From NCBI GenBank assembly GCA_023301545.1, contig JALZUI010000100.1, forward strand, positions 1 through 8,378: a stretch of 8,378 nt of DNA, in the 5' to 3' direction. Made by a program: the position numbers and the translations under genes. This document shows, piece by piece, positions 4,488 to 8,378 of the stretch; the stretch's first letter is position 1; each line of letters opens with the position of its first letter. The notes beneath the pieces are model-generated. The model was not told the DNA's origin. It was given only the letters and a program-made list of their open reading frames with translations, and made no database searches. The stretch comes from Akkermansiaceae bacterium (lineage in GTDB: Bacteria > Verrucomicrobiota > Verrucomicrobiia > Verrucomicrobiales > Akkermansiaceae).

Positions 4488-6359
4488 GTGTTTATCTACC
4501 CTATAGAATATGATGTCCTAGTCATCGGCGCAGGACACGCAGGTACAGAGGCCGCTCTTGCCGCTGCCAGACTAGGCTGCAAGACTGCGATCTTAACACA
4601 AAATCTCGATACCATCGGCGCGATGAGTTGTAATCCCGCCATTGGTGGATTAGCGAAAGGTCACATGGTTCGCGAGATCGACGCTCTAGGCGGAGCGATG
4701 GCGCTCAACACAGATGCGACTGCTATTCAGTGGAAGATGCTAAATGCTAAAAAAGGACCCAGCGTTCGTGCCCCCCGTGCCCAAGCTGACAAAAAAGCAT
4801 ACCAGCACCGCATGAAGTGGTTGATCGAAAACCAAGAGAACCTCGATCTTCACCAGGGTAATGTCGCCAAACTTCTGGTAGAAAATGATCAGATCGTCGG
4901 AATCCAGACTTCGCTCCAAATGGAGATTCGTACCAAAAGCGTAATTCTCAGCGCGGGGACCTTCATGCGTGGACTCATGCACGTTGGACTTAAGAACGAA
5001 AAAGGTGGACGAATGGGTGATGCGATTTCGACCGTTAGTGACTCTCTAAAAGAACTTGGTTTCCAAGTCGAACGATTCAAGACAGGAACACCTTGCCGAA
5101 TCAATGGCCGTTCGATTAATCTCCCAAAGTGTGAAATCCACGGAGGAGACCCCAAGCCCCCTCTCTTTAGCTACATTCCTCAGACTATTGAGAAAGCCGA
5201 GGATGATATCTTCACTCTTAACAACTGGAGCGATCCTAATTTCCAAGTAAAGCAGATCGATTGCTACATGACTTGGACGAATGAGCGCACGCATGAGATT
5301 ATTCAAAACAACCTCGATAAGTCTCCAATGTATTGTGGACAAATCGAAGGGCTCGGCCCCCGATATTGCCCCTCAATCGAGGACAAGGTCGTCAAATTTT
5401 CTGAAAAACCACGCCACCAAGTGTTCCTAGAGCCTGAAGGCCGTCACACTAATGAATTTTACATCAATGGTGTTTCGACCTCACTCCCCTATGACGTGCA
5501 GCTAGACTTTATTCGCTCGATCGAGGGATTAGAGAAAGCAGAGATCGTGCGTCCCGGCTACGCCGTAGAATACGACTACTGCCCCCCTACCCAACTTTTC
5601 CCCACTCTTGAAACCAAGGCCGTCTCGGGACTCTACTTTGCAGGACAGATCAATGGTACCTCAGGCTATGAAGAAGCCGGTGCCCAGGGTCTAATGGCAG
5701 GAACGAATGCGGCCCTTAAGGTGAAGGGGCACGAACCCCTCATCCTCGGACGAGACGAAGCCTATATTGGAGTCATGATTGATGACCTCGTGACAAAAGG
5801 CTGTATCGAACCCTACCGCATGTTTACCAGCCGTGCCGAATATCGACTACTCCTTCGCCAAGATAATGCCGACCAGCGACTCACCCCAAAAGCGGCAGAG
5901 CTAGGGATGATTTCAAGTGAGCGTCAAGCCCTCGCCGAGCAGAAAATAGAAACTCTGGACGAAGCCCGTAACTACATTCGCAAGACGAGCTATGATGGGA
6001 TCAAACTCGACCACTGGTTCCGTCGCGATAATAATGCTTGGCAAAACCTCCCAGAAGAACATCGTAATAAGTATTCAAATGAACTGTGGGACGTACTGGA
6101 AACAGACTTTAAATACGAAGGGCACATTAAAAGGCAGCAAGATACGATTTCACGCATGGTTAAGCAAGAAGGCACTAAGATCCCCTCAGACTTCGACTAC
6201 GAGGCTGTACCTAGCTTAAAACGCGAAGCAAAGCAACGTCTCGACAGCATCAAACCCGCCACCCTCGGCCAAGCAGGCAGAATCAGTGGTATCACCCCCG
6301 CCGACCTCTCCCTCCTCTCTATTTATCTAAAGAAGGTGAAGGATAGCTCCGCAAGCTAA
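4488..6359 (+). CDS. mnmG: tRNA uridine-5-carboxymethylaminomethyl(34) synthesis enzyme MnmG (GidA)
   Basis: MnmG works with the GTPase MnmE to add a carboxymethylaminomethyl (or aminomethyl) group to wobble U34 of certain tRNAs, using FAD, NADH and methylene-tetrahydrofolate. The protein has 623 residues (E. coli 629). It shows the FAD-binding G-A-G-H-A-G (14-19), S-C-N-P-A-I-G-G (47-54) with conserved Cys48, the first family signature G-P-R-Y-C-P-S-I-E-D-K (290-300) with Cys294, and the second, G-T-S-G-Y-E-E-A-G-A-Q-G (390-401). The C-terminal helical domain that contacts MnmE and tRNA is complete. The start must be the GTG at 4488: an in-frame stop (4476-4478) lies just upstream, and M-F-I-Y-P-x-x-Y-D-V matches the family N-terminus. 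No Shine-Dalgarno is visible. rsmG (gidB) does not follow, as it does in many origin regions. A strong terminator ends the unit. Confidence 0.97.
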   Translation: MFIYPIEYDVLVIGAGHAGTEAALAAARLGCKTAILTQNLDTIGAMSCNPAIGGLAKGHMVREIDALGGAMALNTDATAIQWKMLNAKKGPSVRAPRAQADKKAYQHRMKWLIENQENLDLHQGNVAKLLVENDQIVGIQTSLQMEIRTKSVILSAGTFMRGLMHVGLKNEKGGRMGDAISTVSDSLKELGFQVERFKTGTPCRINGRSINLPKCEIHGGDPKPPLFSYIPQTIEKAEDDIFTLNNWSDPNFQVKQIDCYMTWTNERTHEIIQNNLDKSPMYCGQIEGLGPRYCPSIEDKVVKFSEKPRHQVFLEPEGRHTNEFYINGVSTSLPYDVQLDFIRSIEGLEKAEIVRPGYAVEYDYCPPTQLFPTLETKAVSGLYFAGQINGTSGYEEAGAQGLMAGTNAALKVKGHEPLILGRDEAYIGVMIDDLVTKGCIEPYRMFTSRAEYRLLLRQDNADQRLTPKAAELGMISSERQALAEQKIETLDEARNYIRKTSYDGIKLDHWFRRDNNAWQNLPEEHRNKYSNELWDVLETDFKYEGHIKRQQDTISRMVKQEGTKIPSDFDYEAVPSLKREAKQRLDSIKPATLGQAGRISGITPADLSLLSIYLKKVKDSSAS

Positions 6360-6378
6360 CCCTCTCCCTCCAAGACAC

Positions 6379-6421
6379 AAAAAAACCGGCTAGGTCTCAT
6401 TGCGAGACTAGCCGGGTTTTT
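6379..6421. terminator. Bidirectional terminator between mnmG and the aquaporin gene
   Basis: CCGGCTAG (6386-6393) plus TCTC (6395-6398) pairs with GAGA (6404-6407) plus CTAGCCGG (6408-6415), a 12-bp stem with one bulged G (6394) and a 5-base loop. Five T (6417-6421) follow on the plus strand, and seven A (6379-6385) precede, giving a T-run on the minus strand. It can therefore end both convergent genes and is the strongest hairpin in the window. Confidence 0.9.
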
Positions 6422-6438
6422 ATTAAAGGGAGGAAGAA

Positions 6439-7137
6439 TTAGTTCTTGTCTCCGACGAACTTGTGGATGGTTGCACCAACTGCCGCACCTAAGAGTGGAG
6501 CAACGATGAAGACCCAAACTTGGCTAATTCCTTCGCCACCAGCGAAGAGAGCAGTACCGATCGAACGTGCAGGGTTAACTGAACAGTTAGAGATTGGGAT
6601 CATGCAAAGGTGAATGAGGGTAAGCATTGTACCGATCGCGATTGGAGCGAATCCAGCAGGTGCACGCTCACTTGTTGATCCAAGAATCACAAGAAGGAAG
6701 AGAGCGGTGAAGATAACCTCTGCGATGAATACTGCACCAAGGCTGTAGAAGGTGATTTCTGTAGCGCCTTCTCCAACTGTACCGAAGCCGTTAGCGATGC
6801 CTGTACCGTTGAAACCTGCTTCTGAACCAGATGCGATGAGAGCGATAGCCGCAACACCGAGGATAGCACCACCTACTTGAGCGCCGATGTAAGGAAGAAG
6901 TTGCTTCTTCTCAAAACGACCCGCTAGCATGAGACCAAAGGAAACAGCTGGGTTAAGGTGACAGCCTGATACGTGGCCAATAGCGTATGCCATGGTGACG
7001 ATAGTAAGACCGAAGGCGATAGAGACGCCAAGCCAGCCAATTCCTACTCCTTCAACTCCAGCAGCGAAGTGCGCTGCGCTCAAACTGGCGAAAACTAGCC
7101 AGAATGTTCCAATAATCTCTGCGATGTATTTTTTCAT
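6439..7137 (-). CDS. aqpZ: Aquaporin, AqpZ-type water channel
   Basis: A 232-residue inner-membrane protein (E. coli AqpZ 231) with six hydrophobic segments and two half-helix NPA motifs: H-L-N-P-A-V (60-65) and S-V-N-P-A-R (186-191). It should carry water across the inner membrane. The aromatic/arginine filter can be read: F42, H176, C185 and R191, matching Phe43, His174, Thr183 and Arg189 of AqpZ. The Phe/His pair indicates a water-selective pore, not a glycerol facilitator. Thr183 is replaced by Cys, as in mammalian AQP1, where that Cys causes mercury sensitivity. The start at 7137 (M-K-K-Y-I-A-E-I-I-G-T-F) fits the family; an in-frame ATG at 7200 would add 21 polar, basic residues and cross the promoter region. 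The gene is downstream of sufD but separated by a terminator, so it is probably transcribed alone. The symbol rests on similarity. Confidence 0.92.
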   Translation of the reverse strand: MKKYIAEIIGTFWLVFASLSAAHFAAGVEGVGIGWLGVSIAFGLTIVTMAYAIGHVSGCHLNPAVSFGLMLAGRFEKKQLLPYIGAQVGGAILGVAAIALIASGSEAGFNGTGIANGFGTVGEGATEITFYSLGAVFIAEVIFTALFLLVILGSTSERAPAGFAPIAIGTMLTLIHLCMIPISNCSVNPARSIGTALFAGGEGISQVWVFIVAPLLGAAVGATIHKFVGDKN

Positions 7138-7158
7138 AGTATTTCGTATGTCGACTAA

Positions 7159-7199
7159 TATAGTCAAAAGGTTAGACCGTCTAACGTAAAGTATAGTCA
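7159..7199 (-). promoter_or_regulatory. Operator-like palindrome and direct repeats upstream of the aquaporin gene
   Basis: GTTAGACCGTCTAAC (7171-7185) is an inverted repeat with perfect 7-bp arms and a single central base. It is flanked by two direct copies of TATAGTCA (7159-7166 and 7192-7199), 33 bp apart, about three helical turns. On the minus strand TATACT (7190-7195) is a good -10 box, so transcription would start within the palindrome; no good -35 is visible. A second inverted repeat, GACTA-ATA-TAGTC (7153-7165), lies closer to the gene. The arrangement suggests a dimeric repressor site (TetR-like geometry) controlling the aquaporin gene. The regulator is unknown and not in the window. 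Confidence 0.45.
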
Positions 7200-7229
7200 C
7201 AAAAATGGCTTTAGCCTCAGGAACTAGAC

Positions 7230-7269
7230 AAAAAAACTCCCACTACTTATTCAGTAGCGAGAGTTTTTT
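7230..7269 (-). terminator. Rho-independent terminator of sufD
   Basis: On the minus strand ACTCTCGCTACT (7264-7253) pairs with AGTAGTGGGAGT (7247-7236) over 12 bp, two of them G-U pairs, around a 5-base loop. Seven T follow (7236-7230 on the plus strand is all A). On the plus strand the two G-U pairs become A-C mismatches, so it favours the sufD direction. It begins about 25 bp after the sufD stop and separates sufD from the aquaporin gene. Confidence 0.85.
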
Positions 7270-7293
7270 GTAATTTAGTTATCTAAACAGAAT

Positions 7294-8378
7294 TTAGCTA
7301 AATGAACGTGCTAATGCTTCGCACGCAATGGCCTCTAATTTCTCGTTGCCGAGCTTTTGGAAGACATCTGCACAGAATCCTTCTGCAATGATCTGACGGG
7401 CCGCTTTTGCGGAAATACCACGGGCCTGTAGGTAAAAGATCTCCTCATCACTAATCTGCGCCGAGGTCGAACCGTGTGAACACTTCACCTGATCCGCATT
7501 AATCTCTAGTCCAGGCAATGAGTTCGCCTCTGAGGTGTCACTCATCATCAGGTTACGACACGTCTGGTATGCATCCGTGTAGTGCGCTCCTTCATCTACA
7601 AAAATGAGTCCAGAGAAAATCGTTTTCGATTTATCATAGAGTGCGTTTTTGTAGAGCAGTTCACTGTAACAATGTGGGCTAGCGTGGCGTTGGAAGGTAC
7701 GTTGATCGTACTCCTGCGTTCCACGTGGAACAGTTACGGATAGAATCGTGCTGTTCGCTTCATTCCCCGCAACGGTGGAGTAGAGTTCGTCACGAACCCA
7801 TTTACCACCTGTATGGACAACTGCGGTCTTAGCATTTGCCTGCTCTCCCACTTCTGATTCACCAATTCGGATCAACTGACTTTCGTCATTGAGCTCTTGG
7901 GTACAGACGTACTTGAGATCTGACCCTTTCTCCGCTTTCACGTCGAGGACAGAGAGCACGGTAGAGGCGTCTGTATCATTAGTAGATTGGAAACTTTCGA
8001 TCACAGAGACCTTAGCCCCCTCCCCCGCTACTAGCAGGAGATATGATTGTGAGCGTCCCTCACCCGTGAATAGATTCACGATTTCGATCGGGGATTCTAG
8101 TTCAACTCCTGCTCCAACATGGATAATCGCACCGTCTTCTAAGTTGGCACGGTGGTAAGCAGCGAGCTTGCCTGAACCGAGCTTGCCTTGGATCACAGGA
8201 ATGAGATCTTTGATCGCATCTCCATCTTCATAAAGCGCACGGTTAAGAGGCTGAGCGAGCACACCTTCAGGGACTTCGCCCTCAATGCTCATGCAAAACC
8301 CATTCACAAAGGTAAAGCGGATGACTCCCTCTGGTGCTGGCTCGATGTCCATCACCATTCCTTCTTCTTCAGCGAGAG
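7294..8378 (-). CDS. sufD: Fe-S cluster assembly scaffold component SufD, 5'-truncated
   Basis: The frame is open to the right edge (…L-A-E-E-E-G before the M at 8358), so the true start lies outside. About 361 residues are visible, against roughly 400-440 for full SufD. SufD joins SufB and the ATPase SufC in the cytoplasmic SufBC2D complex, which builds iron-sulfur clusters. The diagnostic C-terminal part is present: V-K-C-S-H-G (with the conserved His where SufB has its key Cys), then I-S-D-E-E-I-F-Y-L-Q-A-R-G-I and A-A-R-Q-I-I-A-E-G-F. The middle shows the repetitive beta-helix pattern of the family, and the region before the C-terminus has H-Y-T-D-A-Y-Q-T-C-R-N-L. SufB and SufC would be expected upstream, off the right edge. 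A parS-type palindrome lies inside the coding sequence, read as V-P-R-G-T. The gene ends at a strong terminator, so it is the last of its operon. Confidence 0.93.
   Translation of the reverse strand, partial: LAEEEGMVMDIEPAPEGVIRFTFVNGFCMSIEGEVPEGVLAQPLNRALYEDGDAIKDLIPVIQGKLGSGKLAAYHRANLEDGAIIHVGAGVELESPIEIVNLFTGEGRSQSYLLLVAGEGAKVSVIESFQSTNDTDASTVLSVLDVKAEKGSDLKYVCTQELNDESQLIRIGESEVGEQANAKTAVVHTGGKWVRDELYSTVAGNEANSTILSVTVPRGTQEYDQRTFQRHASPHCYSELLYKNALYDKSKTIFSGLIFVDEGAHYTDAYQTCRNLMMSDTSEANSLPGLEINADQVKCSHGSTSAQISDEEIFYLQARGISAKAARQIIAEGFCADVFQKLGNEKLEAIACEALARSFS
7717..7732. other. parS: parS-type ParB-binding site, copy 3, inside sufD
   Basis: CGTTCCACGTGGAACA matches the other two copies at 15 of 16 positions; only the first base differs, and the inner 14 bp form a perfect palindrome. 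It lies in the sufD coding region, encoding V-P-R-G-T. Functional parS sites inside genes are known in other bacteria. The single mismatch may lower affinity. Confidence 0.7.

Noticed and set aside
7138..7200. 21-residue N-terminal extension of the aquaporin from the ATG at 7200
   Set aside because: The family starts with M-K-K-Y; the extra residues would be translated from the operator-like palindrome and the -10 region.

Overview
This window is about 8.4 kb of ordinary bacterial chromosome. It carries housekeeping genes and small accessory genes, with no mobile element, tRNA, rRNA or CRISPR array. The gene set (a bacterial SMUG1-type uracil-DNA glycosylase, a SUF-type SufD, a LOG-family hydrolase with a long C-terminal tail, a DUF3817 membrane protein, a moderate base composition) suggests a member of Verrucomicrobiota, probably the Opitutia/Puniceicoccales side. 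That placement is inference from family resemblance, not a proven assignment. None of the visible start codons has a well-placed Shine-Dalgarno sequence.

Layout from left to right. Bases 1-693 (+) are the 3' part of a LOG-family gene, followed by a hairpin terminator. Bases 759-1821 (-) hold a two-gene unit: SMUG1-type uracil-DNA glycosylase, then a 97-residue conserved helical protein. After a 206-bp divergent spacer, 2028-2919 (+) holds an exported Lys/Thr-rich protein ending in a ComEA-like helix-hairpin-helix domain, and a three-helix DUF3817 membrane protein. Bases 2983-4323 (-) are glmM (phosphoglucosamine mutase). Bases 4488-6359 (+) are mnmG (tRNA U34 modification), starting at GTG. 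A strong bidirectional terminator separates mnmG from a convergent aquaporin gene (6439-7137, -). The end of the window (7294-8378, -) is sufD, cut off at its 5' end.

The most notable signal is not a gene. Two identical perfect 16-bp palindromes, TGTTCCACGTGGAACA, lie in the two intergenic regions that flank glmM (2924-2939 and 4381-4396). A third copy with one mismatch sits inside sufD (7717-7732). They match the parS centromere site bound by ParB, so this stretch is probably part of the chromosome-partitioning region near the replication origin. The nearby mnmG fits, since mnmG is often near the origin.

Other points of interest are the exported basic HhH protein, an aquaporin with a Cys in place of the usual AqpZ Thr in its selectivity filter, and a 15-bp operator-like palindrome between two direct repeats just upstream of the aquaporin gene. 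There is also a short overlapping reading frame across the mnmG start, and a glmM terminator embedded in the end of the DUF3817 gene. No gene-free stretch exceeds 300 bp.
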